The notes below the pieces were generated by a model. The model did no database searches. It saw only the letters and a program-made list of their open reading frames with translations, and was not told the DNA's origin. Made by a program: the position numbers and the translations under genes. From CAYWPG01 sp964460035 (GTDB lineage Bacteria > Pseudomonadota > Gammaproteobacteria > Nitrococcales > AK92): a stretch of DNA of 64,000 nucleotides. The stretch's first letter is position 1, and each line of letters begins with the position of its first letter. The DNA lies in contig CAYWPG010000003.1 of assembly GCA_964460035.1 (NCBI GenBank), forward strand, positions 98,919-162,918, written 5' to 3'. Below, piece by piece: positions 6,896 through 14,686 of the stretch.

Positions 6896-8587
6896 ATGCC
6901 ACCGACCTCTTCAGCAGACACACTCGACGCAGTGGCGCTCACGCGCCTGAAGCTTTCCCGCCCGCCCTTCGGGCCGGCGGGAAAAGACTTTCTGTTTGCC
7001 GATGCCGCGCATAGAACGCAAGTCAATGTCGCGCTGCACATGCTGCAAGCTAGCGAGCGTGTACTCGTGGTCAGCGGCGAAACGGGAATCGGCAAGACGA
7101 CATTTTTTCTAAGTCTCGCTAGGCACGAAGCGCCCGAACTGGCCTTCGCCTCCGCCGCCGGCGATCGAACCGCCACCATCGCCTCCATCTGCAGTGCCTT
7201 TCTGCGGGGGCTAGGCCTGAACGACGAGACGGAACTCGCAACGGCCGGCTTTCTCAAATCCCTATGGGATTTTGGCAGCAAGGGGCGGCGTCCGGTGCTG
7301 CTGCTGGACGATGCCGACCAGCTGCCGTACGGAGTGCTCTCCAGCCTTTTCGCGCTGTGGGAAAAGTCCGCCGAGGACGGCGCACCGTTCGGCTTGGTGC
7401 TGGCCGTTCAGCGCGGCTTCGAAGCGCGGATGATCTCGCCGGAACGCCGGTTGATCACGCCGGAGCAAATCCACGTCATCAACCTGTACCCGTTCTCCGA
7501 ACACCAGACGGGCGACTATATACGGCAGTGTCTGCAAGCCGCCGGCGGCGAGGCATCGCTGCTCAGCGCAGCCGAGATTCGGCAGATCCACGTACGTAGC
7601 AAGGGTATTCCGGCCGCCATCAACCGCGAGGCACTGCGAGTACTGAAGGCAAAGGCACAAGTCCCTTTCAAGCTGTCCTTTGCCGCCATTACCAAGGGGC
7701 GCACGCCCCTCATAGCCGCTGCGGCCGTGGGCGGGTTGGCGATCGCGGTACTCCTGAAAGTCTTGCTATCCGCCGATCCGACACCTGATCGCGAAATCGA
7801 GTTGACTCTGAAGCCGCCCAGCGAGCCGACGCCGTATGGGATACCCATACCGCAACGGTACGATTACGGTCTCCCATTCGCAGGGCAAGAAACTGATGAC
7901 GACGAAGATCTCGCGGCCGAGACGGAGACGGAGGTAGAGACAGAGCCCAGCGGCGCGCTGACTGCCGAGGCAACGCCCGCGGATGAGGTGGCAGCCGATT
8001 ACGCGGAAGAGCCCCCTTCTCTGAAATCCCAAGCTGGCACTGACAGCACACCACCCGCTGAAGAAGAACCGGTGGAGGTCGAGGCAGTTGCCGAGGCAAC
8101 GGAGCCACAACCTGCTGTTTCGGTAACGCAGGAGGAACCTGCGGCGACCACGCCCGCAGTCGCTACGCCCGCGGTTTCGGCCCCAGCACCGGTCAGCGTT
8201 GCCCAGCCGCGCTCGACCGCAACGCCTGCTCCAGCGCCCACCAAGGCGGCCACCCCGGGCAGCGAGCCCGACCCCTTCGTTCGCCAATTGGCGGAGAATA
8301 AGCGCTGGGTGACCAGTCGCAACCCCTCACGTATGACAATCCAGTTGCTTGCCGCCCATGATCGGGAAAGTCTGAAGACGTTCGTAGCGGAGCAGGATCC
8401 TCGGCTGGGGGCGAGGATCGTGCGCACCAAGCGTGAGGGACGGGATTGGTACGTGGTGCTGTCCGGAGACTATCCGGACTTCGCCAGTGCGGCACAGGCC
8501 TTGCGAGCGCTGCCCGCGCCGCTGCGCCAACGGGGAGCCTGGGTGCGTAGTTTCGAGTCGCTGCACCAAACCCTGCCTGCGGACTGA
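6896..8587 (+). CDS. AAA+ ATPase with SPOR domain (DamX-like)
   Basis: 563 residues from the ATG at 6896; the open frame runs back through the tRNA, so the longer form is rejected. Order: an ExeA-like AAA+ domain with Walker A GETGIGKTT (61-69) and Walker B VLLLDDADQ (134-142), one membrane span at about 271-292, a long Ala/Pro/Glu-rich periplasmic linker, and a C-terminal SPOR domain (about 485-560) that would bind denuded septal peptidoglycan. This is the layout of DamX-type division proteins of gammaproteobacteria with an active-looking ATPase. DamX genes usually follow aroK-aroB; here the gene stands alone between tRNA-Glu and a flagellar gene pair, so its link to division or to flagella is open. 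Confidence 0.8.
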   Translation: MPPTSSADTLDAVALTRLKLSRPPFGPAGKDFLFADAAHRTQVNVALHMLQASERVLVVSGETGIGKTTFFLSLARHEAPELAFASAAGDRTATIASICSAFLRGLGLNDETELATAGFLKSLWDFGSKGRRPVLLLDDADQLPYGVLSSLFALWEKSAEDGAPFGLVLAVQRGFEARMISPERRLITPEQIHVINLYPFSEHQTGDYIRQCLQAAGGEASLLSAAEIRQIHVRSKGIPAAINREALRVLKAKAQVPFKLSFAAITKGRTPLIAAAAVGGLAIAVLLKVLLSADPTPDREIELTLKPPSEPTPYGIPIPQRYDYGLPFAGQETDDDEDLAAETETEVETEPSGALTAEATPADEVAADYAEEPPSLKSQAGTDSTPPAEEEPVEVEAVAEATEPQPAVSVTQEEPAATTPAVATPAVSAPAPVSVAQPRSTATPAPAPTKAATPGSEPDPFVRQLAENKRWVTSRNPSRMTIQLLAAHDRESLKTFVAEQDPRLGARIVRTKREGRDWYVVLSGDYPDFASAAQALRALPAPLRQRGAWVRSFESLHQTLPAD

Positions 8588-8687
8588 TATCGGCTTCATA
8601 TTGCCGCCATACCCAGCCTGGAAAGCACCGCGCGCTAGCATGACCAAACGGATGCCGGGTGCCTGCACCGCTGGCGGCGCTCACGAC

Positions 8688-8714
8688 TCAAGGGCGGCGC
8701 CAATCGGCCGCTAT
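8688..8714 (+). promoter_or_regulatory. FliA (sigma-28) promoter candidate for the second fliK
   Basis: TCAA, exactly 15 bases, then GCCGCTAT, about 70 bases ahead of the gene at 8787. The -35 half fits the CTCAAG form reported for Pseudomonas and Vibrio FliA; the -10 half differs from GCCGATAA at two positions. Confidence 0.5.
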
Positions 8715-8786
8715 TCTATGCATCGGCGCCTGCGCCAGCCACGCGCCTTGGCCAGTGGCGGCGCGTGAGCCCTCGGAGGCAGTGCC

Positions 8787-10127
8787 ATGCAGATCGATCA
8801 CAACAGCCTTCTGCCCCCGGTACACATTGGGCGCACCGGAGGAGCGCCTGCCAGCGGCGGCTGGCAGGTCGGCACGCTATTGCAGGGCATCGTTCGGCAC
8901 GAAAGCGGCAGGCTGCAACTGGAGATCGGCGGCGAGCGCTATGCGGTCACCTCTCAGCTGAGGCTGCCCGACGGCAGTCGACTGCAGTTGAGGGTGGCTC
9001 AGTTACAACCGCCCGTGCTGCAGATCGTTACGCCCAGAAGCGCAGCCGAGACGATCGCGACTGCGCTACGCCAGCTGCTTCCGCAACAACCTAGCCTTAC
9101 CCCTTTGATTCAGCTGTTCATGCGCCGAAGCGAGCAGCAGCACTCCGCACCTAACACTGCAGGACGTACCGCTGGTCAGCCAAGCGCCGGTACCGGACTT
9201 GCCTTGCCCGCAGGCCTGCTCCAGGGCACGGGCCTAAGCCCTGGGCCAGCCGCTGGCCTGCGGTCGATGGCGCAAGCCCCGCACTTCCCTTCGTCAGCCA
9301 CGGCGTCGCAGGGCGCAGCGCAACACGGCCCTGCCCAGGCAGTGACGCTACGACTGGCTCTGGCGGGCGCCCAAGCCTTGCCCCTGCCTCCTCTAAGGCA
9401 TGGTCCCCTTGCGCTGTCTGGCAGCCACAGCAACGCCTTGCCGCCCGATCTGCTGAACAGACTATGGGCCGCGCTACCTCAGGCCACCGATGTCCAAAAT
9501 GCGGGGCTGCTCAAGCAAACATTGCTGCGGTCAGGGCTCTTCTTCGAAGCGCTGCTGGGCAGGCTGCCCTTGGGTGCAGCGACCCAGCTGATGCAGCGAG
9601 ACTTTAAAGCCAAGCTGCTGCGGGCGCTCAACGATGCTACCCGCGACAAGAGGGAGAGTGCCGGGCCCGCCGACGCCGGAAGCCCAATCCGAAGGGCGCT
9701 GGCCAGGCTGCAGATGCTGCAGTTGCACGCCGCCACCAGCGAAAAGCTGGATCTGATTTTCGAACTGCCGCTACGTTTCGGGCAACAAGTCGAGTTGCTG
9801 CAACTGCGGATTCAGCGCGATCCGGCTCGCAGCAACGAGCCTGAGAAGTTGAAACCGCCATTGCGTGTGCAGCTCGCCTTCCACTTCCACGATCTGGGAA
9901 ATATCCACGCGCAGCTACTATTGAACGGAATGCGTTTGAGCACGAACTGGTGGGCGGAGCGGCCCGACACGGCGGCTGCCTTGACCGCAGCACTGCCCGA
10001 GCTGTCGCAGAAACTGACAGAGGCGGGGTTCGAGGTCTCGGGTCTGAGCTGCCGCGAAGGGCGTCCGGCTGTAGCCATAGACGCTATGTCGCTACCAAGC
10101 GAAGGGCTTCTGAATGAAAAAGTCTGA
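8787..10127 (+). CDS. FliK-like hook-length control protein (second copy)
   Basis: 446 residues, ATG behind GGAGGCAG. The middle is rich in Gln, Leu, Ala and Pro. The C-terminal third (about residue 330 on: QVELLQLRIQRD, then LRVQLAFHFHDLGNIHAQLLL and MRLSTNWWAE) matches the FliK C-terminal domain that contacts FlhB. It is distinct from the canonical fliK inside the fliJ-fliL region on the other strand. Its stop overlaps the start of a small FlhB-C-like gene by 14 bases, so the two are surely coupled. The product may be a second measuring or switch protein for the flagellar export gate. It is less conserved than true FliK, and its role is an inference. Confidence 0.75.
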   Translation: MQIDHNSLLPPVHIGRTGGAPASGGWQVGTLLQGIVRHESGRLQLEIGGERYAVTSQLRLPDGSRLQLRVAQLQPPVLQIVTPRSAAETIATALRQLLPQQPSLTPLIQLFMRRSEQQHSAPNTAGRTAGQPSAGTGLALPAGLLQGTGLSPGPAAGLRSMAQAPHFPSSATASQGAAQHGPAQAVTLRLALAGAQALPLPPLRHGPLALSGSHSNALPPDLLNRLWAALPQATDVQNAGLLKQTLLRSGLFFEALLGRLPLGAATQLMQRDFKAKLLRALNDATRDKRESAGPADAGSPIRRALARLQMLQLHAATSEKLDLIFELPLRFGQQVELLQLRIQRDPARSNEPEKLKPPLRVQLAFHFHDLGNIHAQLLLNGMRLSTNWWAERPDTAAALTAALPELSQKLTEAGFEVSGLSCREGRPAVAIDAMSLPSEGLLNEKV

Positions 10128-10413
10128 CACCGCCAGCCCCCGCCCACGGATGGCCGTGGCCCTGGAATACGATGGCAAAGGCGCGCCTAGAGTCAGCGCC
10201 AAGGGAGCCGGTGAGACCGCCGAACAGATTATCAAGCTGGCTACTGAACACGGCGTGCCGTTGCAGCAGGACGAGGGCCTGGTGCGGTTGCTCGCGCAGG
10301 TCGATCTGGACGCCGAGATTCCCGAAGCGCTCTATCGCGCTGTCGCAGAAGTAATAGCCTTCGCCTATCTGCTGAAAGGCAAGTTCCCCGCCGGCTACGA
10401 CCGCCGGGCATGA
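10114..10413 (+). CDS. FlhB C-terminal domain homologue (FhlB type)
   Basis: 99 residues. It aligns by eye with the part of FlhB that lies after the Asn-Pro-Thr-His cleavage site: AVALEYD, then AKGAGETAEQIIKLATEHGVPL, and EIPEALYRAVAEVIAFAYLLKG. The window's own FlhB has AVALQYD, AKGVGEVALKIRELATEHGVPL and EVPAGLYLAVAQVLAYIYQLK. The membrane domain and the NPTH motif are missing. Stand-alone FlhB C-domains (FhlB, YlqH, FhlX) are known in several bacteria, and in some they can substitute for the cleaved FlhB fragment. The gene overlaps the second fliK by 14 bases, so the pair looks like a self-contained switch module. Confidence 0.85.
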   Translation: MKKSDTASPRPRMAVALEYDGKGAPRVSAKGAGETAEQIIKLATEHGVPLQQDEGLVRLLAQVDLDAEIPEALYRAVAEVIAFAYLLKGKFPAGYDRRA

Positions 10414-10466
10414 CAGTACGGATGATGACGCGCAGGCCATGCCCTGGTGGCCCTGCCCCTGGCCAG

Positions 10467-10871
10467 TCAGCCTTCCTCTTCGCTGCGGTGCAGGACCACC
10501 ACCAGGTCGGCTTCCACCCGGCTGATTCCGCAAGCTTCCATGATCTCTTCCGCCGTGCAGCCTTTACGCGCCATACGGATGGCCTGGTTGAACGCTGCAC
10601 CGGACGGGTCGGTGACGGCAACCTGCTCGATACGATCTTTCAGCTGCATGAGATCCTGGCGCACGCGGGCCAGGTGCTTCCCATGCCCCAAGGCACCGGC
10701 CGACAGCCCTTGATAGAACTCGGTATTCAGCGCCAGCAGGCGCTCCATGCCCATCACGGTCGTCCTGAGCTGGCGCAACTTGAAGGCTTGCACAATAACC
10801 CAGATCAACGCCACCAGCGCGATCAGGGTCGCGACGCCAGCAACGAGCAGCGGTAACTCAAGCGTAATCAT
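10467..10871 (-). CDS. DUF2802 family protein
   Basis: 134 residues: a membrane span at about residues 6-29 (LLVAGVATLIALVALIWVIV), a short helical region, and a C-terminal helix-turn-helix-like segment with ARKGCTAEEIMEACGISRVEADLVVVLH. This is the DUF2802 family, which in pseudomonads closes the chemotaxis operon directly after cheW, as it does here. The C-terminal part resembles a recruitment or DNA-binding fold, but its function is unknown. The gene converges on the small FlhB-like gene with 53 bases between. Confidence 0.85.
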   Translation of the reverse strand: MITLELPLLVAGVATLIALVALIWVIVQAFKLRQLRTTVMGMERLLALNTEFYQGLSAGALGHGKHLARVRQDLMQLKDRIEQVAVTDPSGAAFNQAIRMARKGCTAEEIMEACGISRVEADLVVVLHRSEEEG

Positions 10872-10939
10872 CTATTATTGGCGCTTTGTCAGTGGCCACG
10901 CCGACATCGTCGGTAAGCCTGGGTTTTTGTGGATTGGGC

Positions 10940-10961
10940 GACGCCGGTTTTCGCCGGCGTC
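10940..10961. repeat. Inverted repeat between cheW and DUF2802 gene
   Basis: GACGCCGG and CCGGCGTC form an 8-bp perfect stem around a 6-base loop. No T-run lies on either side, so it may be an RNA-processing or partial-attenuation hairpin in the che transcript rather than a terminator. Confidence 0.4.
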
Positions 10962-11088
10962 TGGGTAGCTGTTCGGATCGCTCGTCAGGAGACATTGGCG
11001 CAGAACGCGGTGTTGGTATGACAGCCTTAACATCGGTCATACCGAACCGCCCCCGCCCTATTCCTTGCGCGTCCGCGCAGAAGCTGTA

Positions 11089-11568
11089 CTAGACAGCGGC
11101 AACATCCTGCCACTCCTCAGGGGTGAGCATCTTGTTGACCTCGACCAGTATCAGCAGATCCTGTGGCCGGCTCACGACACCATAAATATAACGGGCGGAC
11201 TCCTCGTTGCCGACGTTAGGGGCGGTATCGATTTCGCTGGACTTGACCTCGACCACTTCGGCAACGCTGTCGACCAGAATGCCTGCAATCTGCGAATCCG
11301 CCTCGATAACGACAATGCGGCCGCTCTCGTCCAGCTCCCGCGGTGGCAGCCCGAAGCGCATGCGCGTGTCTATGACCGTAACAACGTTACCACGGAGGTT
11401 GATGATGCCGAGTACATAGGGCGGCGATCCCGGGACCGGCGCGATCTCGGTCATCGGCAGCACCTCTTGCACCTGCATCACATTGATGCCGTAGGTTTCG
11501 TTGTCGAGCTGGAAGGTTACCCATTGGGTTACCGGACCAGCCGCTTGCTGCTCTTCTTTGTCCGCCAT
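11089..11568 (-). CDS. cheW: Chemotaxis coupling protein CheW
   Basis: 159 residues from the ATG at 11568, which has AGGAG ten bases upstream; the open frame extends further but without such a site. A single CheW SH3-like domain is present: VTFQLDNETYGINVMQVQEVL, PGSPPYVLGIINLRG, VVTVIDTRMRFGL, and VDSVAEVVEV. It bridges chemoreceptors and CheA. A FliA-type element lies about 170 bases upstream, so besides read-through from the che operon it may have its own late-class promoter. The neighbour downstream is the DUF2802 gene, the usual arrangement in pseudomonads. Confidence 0.95.
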   Translation of the reverse strand: MADKEEQQAAGPVTQWVTFQLDNETYGINVMQVQEVLPMTEIAPVPGSPPYVLGIINLRGNVVTVIDTRMRFGLPPRELDESGRIVVIEADSQIAGILVDSVAEVVEVKSSEIDTAPNVGNEESARYIYGVVSRPQDLLILVEVNKMLTPEEWQDVAAV

Positions 11569-11736
11569 AGTAACTCCTGCAACTTCATAATCGTCGATAC
11601 CCTCGGCTCCGGACAATGGGCCCAGATCCAAAGGCCTACCGCTGATGCGGTAGAGAAAACCCTAAGGTCGGCTCTGAAGCACGCTCAACACCCGGCGCAA
11701 GCGCAAAGCGCGAGAACCGTTACAGCTCTTACCTAG

Positions 11737-11763
11737 TTATCGGCGGCACCCGGGTCTTTATTA
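11737..11763 (-). promoter_or_regulatory. FliA (sigma-28) promoter candidate for cheW
   Basis: On the minus strand TAAT, 15 bases, then a perfect GCCGATAA. A TAAAG shifted by 3 bases also lies here but has the wrong spacing (12). The predicted start is about 160 bases before cheW. Confidence 0.6.
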
Positions 11764-11864
11764 GCGACCCGAGGGTTCGCCCTATTCCGCCACCCCGCAT
11801 TAGCGGTGCGCATCTCCGTGACAACTCTCGCAGCATTGCCCCTTGAACCACCGGGCCTACCGAC

Positions 11865-12677
11865 TCAACTCAGGGGCCGGCGCGGGCGGCTGATCGCTCT
11901 TGCCGCGAGTCTCTCCTTGTTCGCCAACATCTGAGCAAACGCCTCGGTTTCCAGCAGCGCACACAGGTGATGGAGCACAGTGCCTGCCAACCAGGGCCGC
12001 TGTCCGCTCGCGCTACGCCACTTCACCTCGTTGGGCGCAAGCTTGATCACGTTGCCGATCGAACTGCATGACAACGCCCAACTCCCGTCGCCCACCACCA
12101 GAATATGGCGCGGCTCCTCGCCACGCCGCTTGTCCTCGGGCAGCACCAGTCGCGCGGTATCCACCACGCGCACATTCCGCTCGCGATACCGCAGCAGGCC
12201 GTGACACCATTGCGGCTGACCAGGAACCGGCGTCACCTGATCCGTCCACTCCACCACGCTGTGCAGTTTCACCAGCGGCACGGCGAGCTTGAGCCCTTCC
12301 ACTTCGAATAACAGTGCCTGAAAATCCGGCTCGGCCCATGCGGGGACCTCTGCAACGCGCGGCCGCGGTGCCGGCTCCGGCTCGGGCGGCGCAGCCGCGG
12401 CCAGTGCCTGCGGGTCCCATTCCTGGATTTCCTCCCGCTCGCGCACCTGCACAGGCGCCGGCTTGGCGATAGGCTCGGCCTCGACGCGCGCGACCACAGG
12501 CGGCGGGGCCTCGGCGGCAACCTTGACAGGAGCGGGCGCGGGCGCTGAAGCGGGCGCCGCAGGCGTCACCGCCTCTTCATCGGGGTATTCCTCCGGCAGC
12601 TCGCGCAACAATGCATCGAGGTAATCGAGAATCGCCTGTTGCTGCGCGACCAGCACCTGCTTACGCTGTTCCGCCAT
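11865..12677 (-). CDS. CheW-domain protein, ParC-like
   Basis: 270 residues from ATG 12677, which overlaps the end of parA by 17 bases. Residues 1-35 are helical (QQQAILDYLDALLRELPEE), then a Pro/Ala/Glu-rich linker of about 100 residues, then a CheW-like domain beginning DFQALLFEVEGLKLAVPLVKL, with WCHGLLRYRERNVRVVDTARL. In vibrios and pseudomonads such long CheW proteins next to ParA (ParC, or ParP-type adaptors) tether the chemosensory array to the pole and to ParA. The gene order here supports that role; assignment to ParC or ParP cannot be decided by eye. Confidence 0.8.
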   Translation of the reverse strand: MAEQRKQVLVAQQQAILDYLDALLRELPEEYPDEEAVTPAAPASAPAPAPVKVAAEAPPPVVARVEAEPIAKPAPVQVREREEIQEWDPQALAAAAPPEPEPAPRPRVAEVPAWAEPDFQALLFEVEGLKLAVPLVKLHSVVEWTDQVTPVPGQPQWCHGLLRYRERNVRVVDTARLVLPEDKRRGEEPRHILVVGDGSWALSCSSIGNVIKLAPNEVKWRSASGQRPWLAGTVLHHLCALLETEAFAQMLANKERLAARAISRPRRPLS

Positions 12678-13440
12678 GAGCGGCCTCCTCTTGCTCCACC
12701 GCATGCAACAGGCGGCGATAAGCCTGGCTGCCACGTGACCAGGGCTGCATGACGGTCAATGGCAGCCCCCGCTTGCTGGCCTCGCGGAACTGAGTATCCA
12801 CCGGTATCGCACTGTCCCAGATCTCCTCCGGGTAATGTGCCCTGAGCTCACGCAGCGCCTCTGCCGAGGCGCGAGTGCGGCGATCGAACAATGTCGGCAC
12901 TATCAGATAAGGCAAGCGAGTGGCACGCGAGCGCTGAATCATGTTCAGCGTGTGAATCATGCGCTCCAGCCCTCTGAGCGCCAGAAACTCGGTCTGAACG
13001 GGAATCAGGAGCCGGTCACAGGCGGCGAGCGCATTGACCATCAGGACTCCGAGCATGGGCGGGCAGTCGATGAATACGTAATCGAACGCATCGTCCAGAC
13101 TCCGCAAAGCCCGCCGCAGCACCAGCCCCATCCCCGAGCGAGTACCCAGTTGTCGATCCAGCGTTGCCAACGCCGTGGACGCGGGCAACAGCTTCAATCC
13201 CGGCACCTGCGTTTCGTGCACCAGCGCCGACGCCACCGTGGGCTCACCCTTGAACAAGTGGTAAACACTCGGTTCCACGCTTTCCGGATCGTACCCGAGG
13301 TAGCTGGTCAAGGAGCCGTGCGGATCGAGATCAACCACCAACGCACGCTGCCTGCGATGCGCAATCAGGCCCGCGATGCTAATAGTGGTGGTAGTCTTAC
13401 CGACTCCACCTTTTTGATTCGCTATGGCCATGATCTTCAT
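12661..13440 (-). CDS. parA: ParA-family ATPase of the chemotaxis operon
   Basis: 259 residues from ATG 13440 (MKIMAIANQKGGVGKTTTT). The deviant Walker A KGGVGKTT, the VVDLDPHGSL switch I segment and FIDCPPMLG Walker B are intact. Family members of this position partition chemotaxis arrays to the cell poles. It lies directly downstream of cheB and overlaps the long CheW-domain gene. In most pseudomonads motC and motD stand between cheB and parA; they are absent here. The start was placed at the Met that gives the family's short lead before the P-loop; upstream in-frame residues look unlike coding sequence. Confidence 0.9.
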   Translation of the reverse strand: MKIMAIANQKGGVGKTTTTISIAGLIAHRRQRALVVDLDPHGSLTSYLGYDPESVEPSVYHLFKGEPTVASALVHETQVPGLKLLPASTALATLDRQLGTRSGMGLVLRRALRSLDDAFDYVFIDCPPMLGVLMVNALAACDRLLIPVQTEFLALRGLERMIHTLNMIQRSRATRLPYLIVPTLFDRRTRASAEALRELRAHYPEEIWDSAIPVDTQFREASKRGLPLTVMQPWSRGSQAYRRLLHAVEQEEAAHGGTA

Positions 13441-13530
13441 AAGATTTACGCTCGTGCCGCTAACCGAAGATTTATGGATACGGCTTCCGGACTCCACTCG
13501 TATGCAGCAGCGGCGCCAACCCGGGAGACG

Positions 13531-14652
13531 CTAACGTAGCCGCGCCAGCTCCGCACCGACCATTTCCAGAGGCAATATCCGATCCGTCAGTCCTGCCTTG
13601 GCAACCGCGCCCGGCATGCCGTAGATCACACTGGTCTCCTCGTCTTGCGACCAGACCGTGGAGCCAGTCTGTTTCAGCAGCCGAGCCCCTTCGCATCCAT
13701 CGGCGCCCATGCCGGTGAGAACTACGGCGAGCACACGCCCGGGGCAGCTGCGGGCCGCCTCCGTAAAGGCGATGTCCACACTGGGCTTGTAGAACTGACC
13801 CGGCGACGCGTCGAAAACGCGCGCGATCAACTGGCCTCCCCGCACCGTGACGCCCGTGTGGCGTCCGCCAGGCGCCAGCAACGCTTGCCCAGGCACGAGC
13901 AGATCGCCATCTTCGGCTTCCTTGACGCCAATGCGGCAAAGCTCGTTCAACCGTTCGGCGAACGCTCGCGTAAAACTCGCCGGCATGTGCTGGATGAGCA
14001 ATACCGGCAGCGGGAAGTTGGCCGGCAACTGCGTCAGCACCTTTTGCAACGCTACCGGGCCGCCGGTGGAGGTACCGATCACCAACAGGCTATACCGCCC
14101 CGGCTTGATCTCCTGTTCCTGGTATCGCGGCAGGGGAGCCGGCGCCGCAGGTCGGCGCGGCTCCAGCGCCGGACGATGCAGCGACCGGGCCGGCGCCGCA
14201 GCAGCCGCCGCCGTCACCGCACGGGGCGGCGCTGCTGCGGGAATGGCATAAACCTTACGGGCCGCGATGGTGCGTACCCGGCTCTGCAGCAGCGCGCGAA
14301 CCTGCCCGACATCGCCGGAAATGTCGGAAAAGCGTTTGGGCAAGAAATCCACCGCGCCGGCGTTGAGCGCGTCCAGCGTCACCTGCGCGCCTTCATAGGT
14401 CAGCGAGGAGAACATCAGAATAGGCGTCGGCCGCTCGCGCATGATTTCGCGCACGGCGGCAATGCCGTCCATCTCGGGCATCTCGATGTCCATGGTGATG
14501 ACATCGGGCTTGAGGATGCGCACCTGTTCGACCGCCTCACGCCCATTGGCAGCCTCGCCGACCACTTCGATCTGCGGATCGGCGTTGAGCATGTCCCTGA
14601 TGCGCCGGCGGAAAAAGCCGGAGTCATCCACTACTAAGGCACGCACCTTCAC
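13531..14652 (-). CDS. cheB: Protein-glutamate methylesterase CheB
   Basis: 373 residues. An N-terminal receiver domain with the acidic pair VVDDS and phospho-acceptor Asp55 (VITMD), a Pro/Ala/Arg-rich linker of about 50 residues, then the methylesterase domain with the catalytic serine in IGTSTGGP, the His in LIQHMPASF and the Asp in GMGADG. CheB removes methyl groups from chemoreceptors when phosphorylated by CheA, providing adaptation with CheR, which lies at 55969. It follows cheA by 34 bases in the same operon. Confidence 0.96.
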   Translation of the reverse strand: MKVRALVVDDSGFFRRRIRDMLNADPQIEVVGEAANGREAVEQVRILKPDVITMDIEMPEMDGIAAVREIMRERPTPILMFSSLTYEGAQVTLDALNAGAVDFLPKRFSDISGDVGQVRALLQSRVRTIAARKVYAIPAAAPPRAVTAAAAAAPARSLHRPALEPRRPAAPAPLPRYQEQEIKPGRYSLLVIGTSTGGPVALQKVLTQLPANFPLPVLLIQHMPASFTRAFAERLNELCRIGVKEAEDGDLLVPGQALLAPGGRHTGVTVRGGQLIARVFDASPGQFYKPSVDIAFTEAARSCPGRVLAVVLTGMGADGCEGARLLKQTGSTVWSQDEETSVIYGMPGAVAKAGLTDRILPLEMVGAELARLR

Positions 14653-14686
14653 TCTCTAAGACCTCCGAGCACTATACGCGCCTTCG

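Noticed and set aside
10940..10961. Rho-independent terminator between cheW and the DUF2802 gene
   Set aside because: The stem is good but no T-run follows on either strand, so it is listed only as an inverted repeat.
11740..11760. TAAAG as the -35 of the cheW FliA promoter
   Set aside because: It would give a 12-base spacer. Using TAAT three bases upstream gives the 15-base spacer seen in the other promoters.
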